Origin: Bacillota bacterium
Lineage (GTDB): Bacteria; Bacillota; DSM-12270; Thermacetogeniales; Thermacetogeniaceae
NCBI GenBank assembly: GCA_029907475.1
Contig: JARYLU010000005.1
Span: forward strand, 1 to 64,000
DNA length: 64,000 nucleotides
Direction of reading: 5' to 3'
The translations under genes were made by a program, and so were the position numbers. The notes beneath the pieces were generated by a model. It was not told the origin of the DNA, did no database searches, and worked only from the letters and a program-made list of their open reading frames with translations. This document shows positions 32,493 through 41,241 of this stretch, piece after piece (the stretch's first letter is position 1; each line of letters opens with the position of its first letter).

Positions 32493-32521
32493 GCAGGAAA
32501 CTTCTTTTTTATGTCGAATTG
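32493..32521 (+). promoter_or_regulatory. Sigma-H-like promoter of degSU
   Basis: GCAGGAAAC (32493-32501), 11 bp, GTCGAATTG (32513-32521) fits RnAGGAwWW-N11-12-RnnGAATww. It lies about 75 bp before degS. A related element precedes the amidase gene at 14412. Confidence 0.5.
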
Positions 32522-32597
32522 CGCAAACAAGCCATAAAATGGCGGTTTCAGTTTTTTTGGTCTTCTACCTGGTTGGACGGTAGGGGGTTACGAAGGA

Positions 32598-33767
32598 ATG
32601 GAATTCGAGGCGCTGGACCGGGTTGTCAAAGAAACCGTTAATGCCATAGAAAAAGGGAAAGAGGCAATTTTCGATATTGCAGAAACAGCCCGGAGCGAAG
32701 TCGAACGGGTCAAAAAAGAGCTCATTACGATTAAGCAGGAGACGCTGGAGACGATTCAAGCAGTTGACCGTTATTCCTGTTTAGAAAAACAGGCCCGCCT
32801 CCGTTTAATGGAGGTCAGCCGCGATTTCTACAAGCACAGCGAGGAGGCGATTAAGGAAGCCTATGACCATGCGAAAGAGGTTCAGATCCAGCTCTTTCTT
32901 TTAGAGGAGAAGGAGAAAAACCTGCGCCAGCGCCGGGATGAACTGGAGCGGAGTCTGAAACGCCTCTCCTCTACCGTGGAAAGGGCCGAAACGCTGGTGA
33001 CCCAGATCGGGGTTGTTCTCCAGTTTCTCCAGGGTACGTTGCAGGAAATCAGCTTAAAACTCGATGGTTTGCAGCGGCAGCAGCAGCTCGGACTGCGGAT
33101 TATCCGGGCCCAGGAGGAGGAGCGGCGGCGGGTGGCGCGGGAAATTCACGACGGACCGGCTCAGGCTCTAGCGAATATAGTATTAAGAGCGGAGTTCTGT
33201 GAACAACTCCTGACCCGGGACCCAGCCCGCGTGAAGAACGAACTGGCCCGCCTTAAGGAACTGGTAAAAAGCAGCCTCCAGGACATCCGGAAAATAATTT
33301 TCGACCTCCGGCCGATGTCACTCGACGATTTGGGCCTGGTTGGGGGATTGCGCCGCTTGCTGGCGGAGTATGAGGAGCGATACGGGTTACCCGTTGAATT
33401 TCTCTTCTTCGGGCGTGAAAGAAGGTTGGGCCGGACCTATGAAATCGCCGTTTTCAGGATTGTCCAGGAGGCCGTGAACAATGTTTTCAAGCACGCTGAG
33501 GCAAGAGAGGTTGTTGTGAAACTGGAGCTTCTTTCGGAACGGGTGGTTGCTGTAATCAGGGATGACGGCAGGGGATTCGATCTTCAGGCCGTAGAGGCAG
33601 GGGGCGAGCATTACGGCTTGTTAAACATGCGGGAACGCGCCCAGTTGCTGGAGGGAGAATTAAGGATGAAGTCTACCCCCGGGCAGGGGACGGAAATCAT
33701 CGTAACGATTCCTATCAAAGAGGGGGATGAAACATTTGGAGGAGATTCGGATTCTGATCGCCGATGA
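32598..33767 (+). CDS. degS: DegS-type cytoplasmic sensor histidine kinase
   Basis: The 389-residue protein has no membrane helix. An N-terminal DegS sensor coiled coil (about 1-165) is followed by a HisKA_3 phosphoacceptor (EEERRRVAREIHDGPAQAL, His at about 185) and an HATPase domain (EAVNNVFKHAEA, DDGRGFDL, GLLNMRERAQLL). DegS phosphorylates DegU and controls motility, competence and exoproducts in Bacillus. It overlaps degU by 41 bp. Confidence 0.95.
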   Translation: MEFEALDRVVKETVNAIEKGKEAIFDIAETARSEVERVKKELITIKQETLETIQAVDRYSCLEKQARLRLMEVSRDFYKHSEEAIKEAYDHAKEVQIQLFLLEEKEKNLRQRRDELERSLKRLSSTVERAETLVTQIGVVLQFLQGTLQEISLKLDGLQRQQQLGLRIIRAQEEERRRVAREIHDGPAQALANIVLRAEFCEQLLTRDPARVKNELARLKELVKSSLQDIRKIIFDLRPMSLDDLGLVGGLRRLLAEYEERYGLPVEFLFFGRERRLGRTYEIAVFRIVQEAVNNVFKHAEAREVVVKLELLSERVVAVIRDDGRGFDLQAVEAGGEHYGLLNMRERAQLLEGELRMKSTPGQGTEIIVTIPIKEGDETFGGDSDSDRR

Positions 33768-34386
33768 CCATCCTCTCATCAGGGAGGGGTTACGCCGCGT
33801 CTTGGAGCTCGATCCGCGTCTAAAGGTAATCGGAGAGGCGGGAGATGGGCAGGGAGCGATCAACCTGGCCCGGAACTTACGCCCGGACGTAATCCTCATG
33901 GATTTAAAAATGCCGGGGACAGGCGGGATCGAAGCGAGCCGTGTCATCCGGCGGGAGTTCCCGGAGATCAGGGTCATCATCCTCACGGTTGCCGAGGATG
34001 AGGAAGTTCTTGAGGTGATCCGGACGGGGGCGTCGGGATACCTGCTTAAAGATGTGGAACCGGCGGAGCTCCTGAAGTCAATTTATAATGTGATGGAGGG
34101 AAAGCCCGCCCTTCACCCTGTCGTTACCGGGAGGTTGCTGAGCGAACTCAACCGCCTCAGTACGCCGGTGCGGGAAGAGGACGGGATCAGTGCTCTAACG
34201 GAAAGAGAAAAAGAGGTGCTTGCTTTAATTGCCCGCGGGGAGTCAAACCGCAATATTGCCCGCAAGCTGTTCATCAGCGAGAAAACTGTAAAAAATCACA
34301 TTACCAGCATCTTTCGCAAGTTAAAAGTGGAAGACCGCACCCAGGCAGCCATCTACGCCATTAAGAAGAGGATGGTGGAAGTCTAG
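33727..34386 (+). CDS. degU: DegU-type response regulator
   Basis: The 219-residue NarL/FixJ-type regulator has a receiver domain with acidic pair ADDHP, phosphoacceptor ILMDLKMPG (about Asp58) and Lys in YLLKDV, and a C-terminal LuxR helix-turn-helix (LTEREKEVLALIARGESNRN ... SEKTVKNHITSIFRKL). The partner is DegS upstream. It is followed by a Tad pilus operon, then com and flagellar genes, all plausible targets. Confidence 0.95.
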   Translation: MKHLEEIRILIADDHPLIREGLRRVLELDPRLKVIGEAGDGQGAINLARNLRPDVILMDLKMPGTGGIEASRVIRREFPEIRVIILTVAEDEEVLEVIRTGASGYLLKDVEPAELLKSIYNVMEGKPALHPVVTGRLLSELNRLSTPVREEDGISALTEREKEVLALIARGESNRNIARKLFISEKTVKNHITSIFRKLKVEDRTQAAIYAIKKRMVEV

Positions 34387-34394
34387 CTTTTTAA

Positions 34395-34441
34395 CCCTCC
34401 CTTTCTCCCCGGCATATACTGGAGCAAGGGAGAAGGGAGGG
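34395..34441 (+). promoter_or_regulatory. Inverted repeat masking the next ribosome site, with a TATACT box in its loop
   Basis: CCCTCCCTTTCTCCC (34395-34409) pairs with GGGAGAAGGGAGGG (34428-34441) with one bulged base. The right arm holds the ribosome site (GGGAGGG) of GTG 34448. TATACT lies in the loop at 34414-34419. Read-through from degU would form the hairpin. Confidence 0.5.
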
Positions 34442-34447
34442 AAAGCC

Positions 34448-34987
34448 GTGACCGAAAGCTTTTTTTTGTGCTTTGTTTACCTGTTAGCCCTTTACGGGCT
34501 AATTTTACTTACCTGCCAGATCGCCCGCCTTTTCAGGAGCCGCGCAGGTGCCAGCCCCTACGCGAGCCTGCTCTTTATCGTCCGGAACCAGGCTCCGGTC
34601 ATTGAAGGGCTGGTGCGGAACATCCTTTCTTTTTACCACACGCTCATACCTTCCTTTGAACTGATCGTGGTAGATGACGCCTCCAGCGACGAAACACCTC
34701 AAATTTTACAGCGTTTAAGCCGGGTGGCTCCTTTCCAGTTCATTTGGATGGAGGAGCACTGCCCGGGCGGCAAGCCCCTTGAGGTGGGACTGCGCGCCTG
34801 CCGGGGGGAGGTGATCTGTTATTTTCACCTCACCGGAGAGGTGCATCCTCGCCTGATTACCCGTCTCGCGGCGCGCCTCTTAAAGGGGGAAGCAATCCAG
34901 GCCCCCTTCGAGCACTGTGCCGTCACCCTGGTCAAAAGGGGAAAACCGGGCGGGAGGCCCGGAACTGAGCTTCGTGATAGGATTTAA
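34448..34987 (+). CDS. Membrane-anchored GT-A (family 2-like) glycosyltransferase
   Basis: The 179-residue protein has an N-terminal membrane helix (FFLCFVYLLALYGLILLTC) and a truncated GT2-like fold with FELIVVDDASSDET (about 76), the nucleotide-sugar-binding region. It is shorter than typical GT2 enzymes (about 250-350), and the second acidic motif is not clear, so it may be an inactive or minimal form. It is the first gene after degU and precedes the pilin gene. Confidence 0.7.
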   Translation: MTESFFLCFVYLLALYGLILLTCQIARLFRSRAGASPYASLLFIVRNQAPVIEGLVRNILSFYHTLIPSFELIVVDDASSDETPQILQRLSRVAPFQFIWMEEHCPGGKPLEVGLRACRGEVICYFHLTGEVHPRLITRLAARLLKGEAIQAPFEHCAVTLVKRGKPGGRPGTELRDRI

Positions 34988-35175
34988 GTTTTATTTAAAA
35001 GTTGAAGCAGGGGTCCTGGTATCTAGCGACTCGAGGACGATTTTACTGCTTGCAAAACCTGCTACAATTTATGTAAAACTTTATCGGAACTTGACGAAAA
35101 CTTGCGAGAATTTCTGGCTGGCCTGAGTTTGCGGTGTGGTGAAATTCCAAAATTGGACCGGAGGGGGTGAAAGTC

Positions 35176-35340
35176 GTGCGGGAAGTTCTCAAGAGGCTGG
35201 TGTGGGAGGAAGATGGACAAACCTTAACGGAATATGGGATCCTTCTTGCTCTAATTGCTGTTGGCGTGATAGCTGTTCTTGTCGTAATGGGGCCGAAAAT
35301 TAAAGCAGCTTTCCAAGAGGTTAATGATAATCTGCCGTAA
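35176..35340 (+). CDS. flp: Flp/Fap-type pilin
   Basis: GTG 35176 follows GGAGGGGG by nine bases. The 54-residue prepilin has a short basic leader, then the class IVb pilin core EDGQTLTEYGILLALIAVGV (Glu of the TEYG motif at about position 19) and a hydrophobic helix. The prepilin peptidase downstream should cut before this core. Such small pilins form the Flp/Tad adhesion pilus. Confidence 0.88.
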   Translation: MREVLKRLVWEEDGQTLTEYGILLALIAVGVIAVLVVMGPKIKAAFQEVNDNLP

Positions 35341-35590
35341 ACAATTAAATGGAAAAAGCAAAGAGTTAACTCCTCTCCCTGTTTCGACCCTACCCGCAGT
35401 AGGGTCTCTGTTTATCCGTGAAGCTGTCCGGTTCAAGCGCCCGGCAAAGACTTTTTTTAACGGGTGCTGTTACCGTCGCTCCATATGTCGCTTCGCCGGA
35501 AAGCTTGCCTGCCAAACTCATGCCGGCTCTCGAGGCAGGCAACGTCTCTGCGATTCGGTGTTTGGTGTAACAAGTTGGGGAGGGTTGGGG
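35341..35590 (+). other. Structured spacer between flp and cpaA
   Basis: GACCCTAC-CCGCA-GTAGGGTC (35386-35406) is an eight-bp perfect hairpin, and TTGCCTGCC ... GGCAGGCAA near 35506-35550 is a second one. The spacer probably slows transcription or stabilises the pilin message so that pilin is made in excess. No gene is present, though a frame continues into cpaA from upstream. Confidence 0.5.
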
Positions 35591-36130
35591 ATGGCAGGGC
35601 TGCCTGATCTAGTTCTGTTCATTACCCTTGCGATTTGTCTTTACACGGATCTCAAGGAGCGAAAAATTTCCAACAGGGTAGTCTTTCCGGCGGCGGCCGC
35701 CGGAGTCCTCTTTCACGCGGCCCGGGACGGCCTCTCCGGCGTGAAATTCAGCACGCTGGGCCTTGGTTTGGGCCTGCTTCTCTTTTTCCTCCCCTTTGCC
35801 CTGGGAGGCCTGGGCGCGGGAGACGTGAAACTGCTGGGAGTGGTCGGGGCACTGAAGGGCCCCCTTTTTGTCTTCCACGCCGCCTTGGGAACCGCCTGCG
35901 CCGGGGGACTGATCGCCCTGGGGATCCTTCTCTGGCGCCGGCAGCTCTGGAACACCTTGAAGCGGCTGGTGTTTGCCTGCGGAATTTTGTTCGTGGGGGG
36001 AAGGAGCAGGATTTCGGGGGCGTTCCTTTTGCTGGAACGGACTCCTTACAGCTCTCTTTTCCCCTACGGTGCGGCGATCTTTTTGGGTACCCTGATGGCC
36101 TACTGGCTCGGAAACCTCCTGTATTTCTAA
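35591..36130 (+). CDS. cpaA: Prepilin peptidase TadV/CpaA
   Basis: ATG 35591 follows GGGGAGGG. The 179-residue A24 aspartic peptidase has the catalytic Asp in YTDLKERKISN (about 20) and GAGDVKLLGVVG (about 77), plus six hydrophobic helices. It lacks the N-methyltransferase zinc domain of PilD, as usual for Tad systems. It processes the Flp prepilin and TadE/TadF-like pseudopilins. Confidence 0.9.
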   Translation: MAGLPDLVLFITLAICLYTDLKERKISNRVVFPAAAAGVLFHAARDGLSGVKFSTLGLGLGLLLFFLPFALGGLGAGDVKLLGVVGALKGPLFVFHAALGTACAGGLIALGILLWRRQLWNTLKRLVFACGILFVGGRSRISGAFLLLERTPYSSLFPYGAAIFLGTLMAYWLGNLLYF

Positions 36131-36154
36131 AAGGCTGGCACGGGGGTGAGGCTC

Positions 36155-36571
36155 ATGTCGAGCAAGAACCGCCTTTCGCTTTTCGCCCTGGTACCCGGCA
36201 CCCGGGGGCAGGCCCTATTGGAACTGGCTTTAATCCTTCCCGTGCTCTTGCTGCTGGTCTTCGGGATCATTGAGTTCGGCAGGGTTTTTCACGGCTATCT
36301 GGTGGTGACACAGGCCGCCCGCGAGGGGGCGCGGGTGGGTGTTGTTGGGGGAACTGATGAAGAGATCGGCACAACCGTCGAGCAGGTTGCGGCGAGCCTC
36401 GATGCAAGCCGCCTCCAGATCAACGTCGATCCCCCGGAAGGAATGCGGGTGCGGGGGGAGAGCCTGCGCGTGGAAGTGAACTACAGCGTTCCCCTGGTAG
36501 TGCCGCTCATCGCCGAGCTTGCTCCAAATCCCTTTCCTTTGACGGCTGCGGCCACGATGCGGGTGGAATAA
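36155..36571 (+). CDS. tadE: TadE-like pilus assembly protein
   Basis: The start ATG 36155 follows GGTGAGG (a GTG at 36146 is in frame). The 138-residue protein has the TadE motif RGQALLELALILPVLLLLVF, a cleavable pseudopilin-like segment with Glu, and a small extracytoplasmic domain. It belongs to the Tad operon. Confidence 0.85.
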   Translation: MSSKNRLSLFALVPGTRGQALLELALILPVLLLLVFGIIEFGRVFHGYLVVTQAAREGARVGVVGGTDEEIGTTVEQVAASLDASRLQINVDPPEGMRVRGESLRVEVNYSVPLVVPLIAELAPNPFPLTAAATMRVE

Positions 36572-36586
36572 GCGCGTTCACCCTGT

Positions 36587-37588
36587 GTGATGGGGAGGTT
36601 ATGGGAAGTGCTCACAAAAAAGGGCAGGCAGTTAATTGTTAACATAATCCACCAGGCGCGGGATGAAAAGGGTACCGCCCTTGTCCTGGTTGCGCTTGCT
36701 CTCGTCGCTCTGCTGGGCTGTACCGCCCTGGTAACCGACGTCGGCCTCCTTTACAGCCACCGGGCGCGCCTCGTCAATGCTGCGGACGCCGCGGCCCTGG
36801 CGGGTGTTCAGGAGCTTCCCGAGCGTCCCCAGACCGCCCGGGTGGTGGCAGAGGATTATGCTGAAGCAAACGGCATCAAACCGGACCAGCTGGAACTCGA
36901 GGTGGCGGATGACTGCCGCTCCCTTACTGTAAACGTCAGCCGGACCGTCCAGCTTCTTTTCGCCCGAGTTCTCGGAATTTCCAGCCAGGATGTGAAAGCC
37001 GCGGCCACGGCTGCGGTCGCCCCTTTGTCCGGCGTTGTTGGGGTTGTCCCCTTCAGTATTGAGGAGCAAGAACTAACCTTTGACCGGGAGTACGTCCTGA
37101 AAGAGGGGGCGGGAAGCGGGGGAGCCGGAGAAGGGGAAGACGGGCGGATGCACGGCTGGTACGGCGCTCTTGACCCCGACAACCGCTCCGGGGGAGGGGC
37201 CAGCGACTACAGGGAAAGAGTGAAAAACGGCTTCCAGGGGATGCTCCGGGTAGGCGACGTTGTCCTGACCGAAGCCGGAAACATGTCGGGCCCCACGGCG
37301 GACGGGGTGGAGTACCGCATCTCCCAGTGTAAGGAGGGATGTACTTTTGAGAACTTCACCCGGGATTGCCCCCGGCTGGTGATTGTCCCGGTGGTCAGGG
37401 TCGTAGAGGAGGAGGGAGGGCACCCCAAAAGTGTCGAGATCCGGGGTTTTGCCGCCTTTTTCCTGGAAGGTGTAGAAGGGCAGGGGAACAAAAACAACGT
37501 GATCGGGCGCTTTGTCCGGACGGTTTACCCAGGAGAAATGCAGGCCGGGGCTGATTACGGTGTTTATGCAGCCAGGTTAATCCATTAA
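36587..37588 (+). CDS. tadG: TadG-like pilus assembly protein
   Basis: The 333-residue protein has one membrane helix in the segment EKGTALVLVALALVALLGC followed by DVGLLYSHRARLVNAADAAAL, the Tad (PF13400-type) consensus. The large extracytoplasmic part contains a Gly- and Glu-rich linker (about 173-200). It is a putative envelope component of the pilus machine. Confidence 0.85.
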   Translation: MMGRLWEVLTKKGRQLIVNIIHQARDEKGTALVLVALALVALLGCTALVTDVGLLYSHRARLVNAADAAALAGVQELPERPQTARVVAEDYAEANGIKPDQLELEVADDCRSLTVNVSRTVQLLFARVLGISSQDVKAAATAAVAPLSGVVGVVPFSIEEQELTFDREYVLKEGAGSGGAGEGEDGRMHGWYGALDPDNRSGGGASDYRERVKNGFQGMLRVGDVVLTEAGNMSGPTADGVEYRISQCKEGCTFENFTRDCPRLVIVPVVRVVEEEGGHPKSVEIRGFAAFFLEGVEGQGNKNNVIGRFVRTVYPGEMQAGADYGVYAARLIH

Positions 37589-37598
37589 TGCCCAACAG

Positions 37599-38552
37599 TT
37601 GAGAGGCGGAGAAAAGTTAAGGACAGGAGTGAGGAGAGTGTCCCGTCCTAAAATCATGATTTTGATTGCACTTGTTCTGGCGGCCCTGGCTACGGGGGCG
37701 GGCTACCTTTACCTGCACCGGGCGGAGGAAGCCCTGACGCACGTTGAAAAGGGGGTTGTTGTTGTGGCGCGGACCGGGGTTCCGGCTAAAACCCTGGTGG
37801 GGCGGGCAATGGTGGAGGAGGTGGAAATGCCCGCTGCGTACATCCACCCCCGCGCCGCGCGGAAGGTGGAAGAGGTGATTGGAGCGATCACACGGGAGCC
37901 GTTAGTTGCAGGTGAACAGGTGCTCCTCGACCGCGTGGTCCGGGAGAAGGAGACGAAGGCGGGATTGCCCTACCTCGTCCCTTCGGGAAAACGGGCCGTC
38001 ACGGTCGCTGTTGATGAAGTAACGGCGGTCGGCTGGCATGTGCAGCCCGGGGACCGGGTAGATATCATTGGGACGGTAGAGGTCCCCATGCCCAGCAAAA
38101 ATGAGCCGGGAAAACGGGAAGACAGGGTGATCACAGTGGTTGCCCTCCAGGATGTGGAAGTGCTGGCTGTGGGCAAGAACCTGGAGCTCGTCCGGGAACA
38201 GGGGAAGGAGCAAAAAGTAGAGGTCAAAACAATGACGGTTGCCGTGACGCTGGAAGAGGCGAAGCCGCTCGTGCTGGCGGATGAAGAAGGAAAGATCAGG
38301 ATGGCTTTGCGATCACCTTTGGAAAAAGGAAAGGTCCTCTCCGCTCCCTTTGAGCTTGAGGACTTCCTGTACCTGCCGACTGTTCCCGAGGCCTACCACC
38401 GCCTCCACCGGAAAGATCAGAGGTTGGAGGCCGAGCTGCAGCGCTGGCGCCAGCTTGCTGCTTATTACGAATCTCTCTTGAATTTTTCAGGAACCGGTGC
38501 CGCGGGTGTGACGGGGAGCCAGGAGGCTCGAGAGGGTCCTGTTTTGAAATAG
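37599..38552 (+). CDS. cpaB: CpaB/RcpC-type pilus protein with SAF domain
   Basis: The 317-residue protein has an N-terminal membrane helix (IMILIALVLAALATGAGYLY), then a SAF/CpaB domain (VVARTGVPAKTLVGRAM) and the RcpC-type region (VTVAVDEVTAVGWHVQPGDR). The true start may be one of the GTGs at 37629 or 37638, which sit behind GAGGAG-like sites. In other Tad systems CpaB links the pilus base to the wall. Confidence 0.88.
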   Translation: MRGGEKLRTGVRRVSRPKIMILIALVLAALATGAGYLYLHRAEEALTHVEKGVVVVARTGVPAKTLVGRAMVEEVEMPAAYIHPRAARKVEEVIGAITREPLVAGEQVLLDRVVREKETKAGLPYLVPSGKRAVTVAVDEVTAVGWHVQPGDRVDIIGTVEVPMPSKNEPGKREDRVITVVALQDVEVLAVGKNLELVREQGKEQKVEVKTMTVAVTLEEAKPLVLADEEGKIRMALRSPLEKGKVLSAPFELEDFLYLPTVPEAYHRLHRKDQRLEAELQRWRQLAAYYESLLNFSGTGAAGVTGSQEAREGPVLK

Positions 38553-38606
38553 TCTGGAGCTGCAAAGAGTGTGGCATTTAGAAGGGCGCCGGAAGAGGGT
38601 GAAAAC

Positions 38607-39827
38607 TTGGAAGCGATTCGGGTCTTGATTGTCGACGATGTTTCCGAGACTTGCGAAAACATTAAATGCCTGCTTCATTTCGAACCCCGGATCGAGGTCG
38701 TCGGAGACGCCCGGGACGGGGAAGAAGCGGTGAAAAAGGCCGAGAAGCTCCGGCCCGACATTATCTTGATGGATATTAACATGCCGGTTCTGGATGGAAT
38801 TGCCGCTACCGAGGCCATTTCCCTCCGGGTGCCGGGAAGCGCGATCGTCATCATGTCCGTCCAGGGGGAGCAGGAGTACTTGCGCCGGGCGATGGCGGCC
38901 GGGGCGCGGGAGTATATCATTAAGCCCTTCACCAGCGATGAACTTATCGCGACCATTTACCGGGTTTACGAACTGGAAAAGAAGCGGCAAATTCACGCGC
39001 AGGGCACCCCCCGTTTCCCGGGTGCAAGGTCCGAGGCGCAGGTGATTACCGTTTTCAGCACCAAGGGCGGGGTAGGCAAGACGACCCTCGCAGTCAACCT
39101 GGGGGTTTGTCTGGTGCAGGATTTTGGCTGTTCTGTTGCCTTGCTGGATCTCGACCTGCAGTTTGGGGATGTGACGGTAATGCTTAACCTCACGCCGCGC
39201 CAGACCTTTTCGGACCTCGCGGCGGAGTTTCAGCAGCTGGATGGGGAACTCCTGGATTCTTGCCTTGGGAGGCACAGCTCCGGGTTGCGGGTCCTGGCCG
39301 CTCCCTCCCGTCCCGAATACGCAGAACTGGTTACGGCACCCCTTGTCGAAAAGGTGATCAATCTTTTAAAGGCGCGCTACGATTACATTCTCGTTGATAC
39401 ACCCGGACTCTTCACGGACCCGAGCCTGGTTGCGCTGGATTATTCCCAGGTAATTTTGCTGGTTCTTTCCCTGGACCTCCCGACGTTAAAAAATGTAAAA
39501 CTTGGCCTTGAAGTGCTTGACTCTCTTCACCATAAAGACAAAGTAAAGGTTATCCTGAACCGGGCGACCCCGGAAATGGGGATTGGGCCCGGCGATGTGG
39601 AAAAGGTTCTTGCGCTTCCTTTGACCTGCCAGATTCCGAGCGACGGCCGGCTGGTGGTGGGGGCGGCCAACAAGGGGATTCCCTTCTTCCTGAGCCATCC
39701 CCAAAGCCGGGTCGCCGAGAGTCTGCGCCAGCTGTCTTATCTTTTGGTGCAGCACGGAAGCCGGAACGGGCAGAAAAAGGGGCGGGTTTCCTCAGCCGCC
39801 TGCGTTCTTAAATTGTTTGGCAGATAA
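38607..39827 (+). CDS. cpaE: CpaE/TadZ: receiver domain fused to ParA-like ATPase
   Basis: TTG 38607 has GAGGGTGA four bases upstream; a GTG at 38571 is in frame. The receiver domain (about 1-120) keeps the acidic pair, the phosphoacceptor IILMDINMPVLDG and Lys in IIKPF. The MinD/ParA-like ATPase has deviant Walker A STKGGVGKTT (about residue 150) and LLDLDLQFGD. TadZ positions the pilus machine at the pole in other bacteria, usually with a degenerate receiver; here the residues look functional. Confidence 0.9.
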   Translation: MEAIRVLIVDDVSETCENIKCLLHFEPRIEVVGDARDGEEAVKKAEKLRPDIILMDINMPVLDGIAATEAISLRVPGSAIVIMSVQGEQEYLRRAMAAGAREYIIKPFTSDELIATIYRVYELEKKRQIHAQGTPRFPGARSEAQVITVFSTKGGVGKTTLAVNLGVCLVQDFGCSVALLDLDLQFGDVTVMLNLTPRQTFSDLAAEFQQLDGELLDSCLGRHSSGLRVLAAPSRPEYAELVTAPLVEKVINLLKARYDYILVDTPGLFTDPSLVALDYSQVILLVLSLDLPTLKNVKLGLEVLDSLHHKDKVKVILNRATPEMGIGPGDVEKVLALPLTCQIPSDGRLVVGAANKGIPFFLSHPQSRVAESLRQLSYLLVQHGSRNGQKKGRVSSAACVLKLFGR

Positions 39828-39845
39828 GTGAGAGAAGGTGGTCTT

Positions 39846-41216
39846 ATGTCTCTCCTGAAGAGGCTCCAGGAACAAAAACCCGACCTCCAGGAAACCGACC
39901 GCACTCCCGGAGTGAACCGGCCGGCTCCGCGCCGGGACCTGCTGTGGGATTTAAAAATTGAGCTACATCAGAGGGTTGTTGAGGAATTGGAGGAAGAGCT
40001 CCGGACCGCAAAGGCCGGGGAGGAGGAAAACCGGCGGCGCGCCGCAGGCCTGGTCGGAGGAATCATCCAATCTTTTCTTGCGGAAAAAGGGCTTGCCTTG
40101 AGCCGCGCCGAGCAGCAGCGTTTGTTGCGGGAACTTCTGGACGAAGTCTTTGATCTCGGGCCGATTACACCCCTTTTGGAGGACCCCTCTGTTTCTGAGG
40201 TGATGGTTAACGGGCCCTATCAGGTTTACGTCGAAAGGGCCGGAAAGCTGGAAAAAACCGAGATCCAGTTTCGCGATCACGCCCACGTCCTGCATGTCAT
40301 CGAAAAGATCGTGGCTCCTCTCGGGCGGCGGATCGATGAGGCTTCTCCGATGGTGGACGCCCGGCTCCCTGACGGCTCCCGGGTGAACGCGATCATTCCC
40401 CCCCTCGCTCTCAACGGTCCCACCCTCACCATCAGGAAGTTCAGCAAGGACCCCCTCCAGGTTGCAGACCTGGTCCGCTTCGGAACCCTCACGGTTGAGA
40501 TGGCCAAATTTCTCGAAGGATGCGTGAAGGCCCGTTTAAACATTATCGTCTCAGGAGGAACCGGCTCCGGGAAAACCACTACCCTTAACGTCCTATCCTC
40601 TTTTATTCCTGAAGAGGAGCGGATTATTACGATTGAGGACGCGGCGGAACTTCAGCTTCACCAGGAACACTGGGTGCGCTTGGAAACCCGCCCCCCTAAC
40701 ATCGAAGGAAAGGGAGCCGTAACGATGCGGGATCTGGTGCGGAATGCCTTGCGGATGCGCCCGGAGCGGATTGTTGTCGGAGAGGTCCGGGGCGGCGAGG
40801 CGCTGGATATGCTCCAGGCAATGAATACGGGGCACGACGGTTCTTTGACTACCGGCCACGCCAATTCCCCCCGCGATATGCTGGCGCGGCTCGAAACGAT
40901 GGTTTTGATGGCAGGGATGGATCTTCCGGTGCGGGCGATCCGGGAGCAGATTGCTGCGGCCCTCGATCTGATCGTCCACCAGAGCCGGCTCCGGGACGGG
41001 AGCCGCAAGATCACCCACCTCACGGAGGTGCAGGGAATGGAGGGGGATGCCATCGTGCTGCAGGACCTCTTTGTTTTCGAACAGACCGGGATCGAGGCGC
41101 GTGGGCGGGTGGCAGGCTACTTCCGGAGTACGGGGATCAGGCCGAAGTTTTTAAATAAGCTCCAGGCGGCAGGGATTGTGCTGCCTGCGGAGATCTTCCG
41201 CAGTCCGGGTTCATAA
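39846..41216 (+). CDS. cpaF: CpaF/TadA secretion ATPase
   Basis: ATG 39846 follows AAGGTGG. The 456-residue hexameric ATPase has the VIRB11-like N-terminal part ([16 protein letters not shown]), Walker [16 protein letters not shown] (about 240), Asp box [10 protein letters not shown], and [19 protein letters not shown] (about 305) as Walker B/His box. It powers Flp pilus assembly through TadB and TadC. Confidence 0.95.
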   Translation: MSLLKRLQEQKPDLQETDRTPGVNRPAPRRDLLWDLKIELHQRVVEELEEELRTAKAGEEENRRRAAGLVGGIIQSFLAEKGLALSRAEQQRLLRELLDEVFDLGPITPLLEDPSVSEVMVNGPYQVYVERAGKLEKTEIQFRDHAHVLHVIEKIVAPLGRRIDEASPMVDARLPDGSRVNAIIPPLALNGPTLTIRKFSKDPLQVADLVRFGTLTVEMAKFLEGCVKARLNIIVSGGTGSGKTTTLNVLSSFIPEEERIITIEDAAELQLHQEHWVRLETRPPNIEGKGAVTMRDLVRNALRMRPERIVVGEVRGGEALDMLQAMNTGHDGSLTTGHANSPRDMLARLETMVLMAGMDLPVRAIREQIAAALDLIVHQSRLRDGSRKITHLTEVQGMEGDAIVLQDLFVFEQTGIEARGRVAGYFRSTGIRPKFLNKLQAAGIVLPAEIFRSPGS

Positions 41217-41241
41217 GACTTGATTGGGCGGTGTTCTCAAA

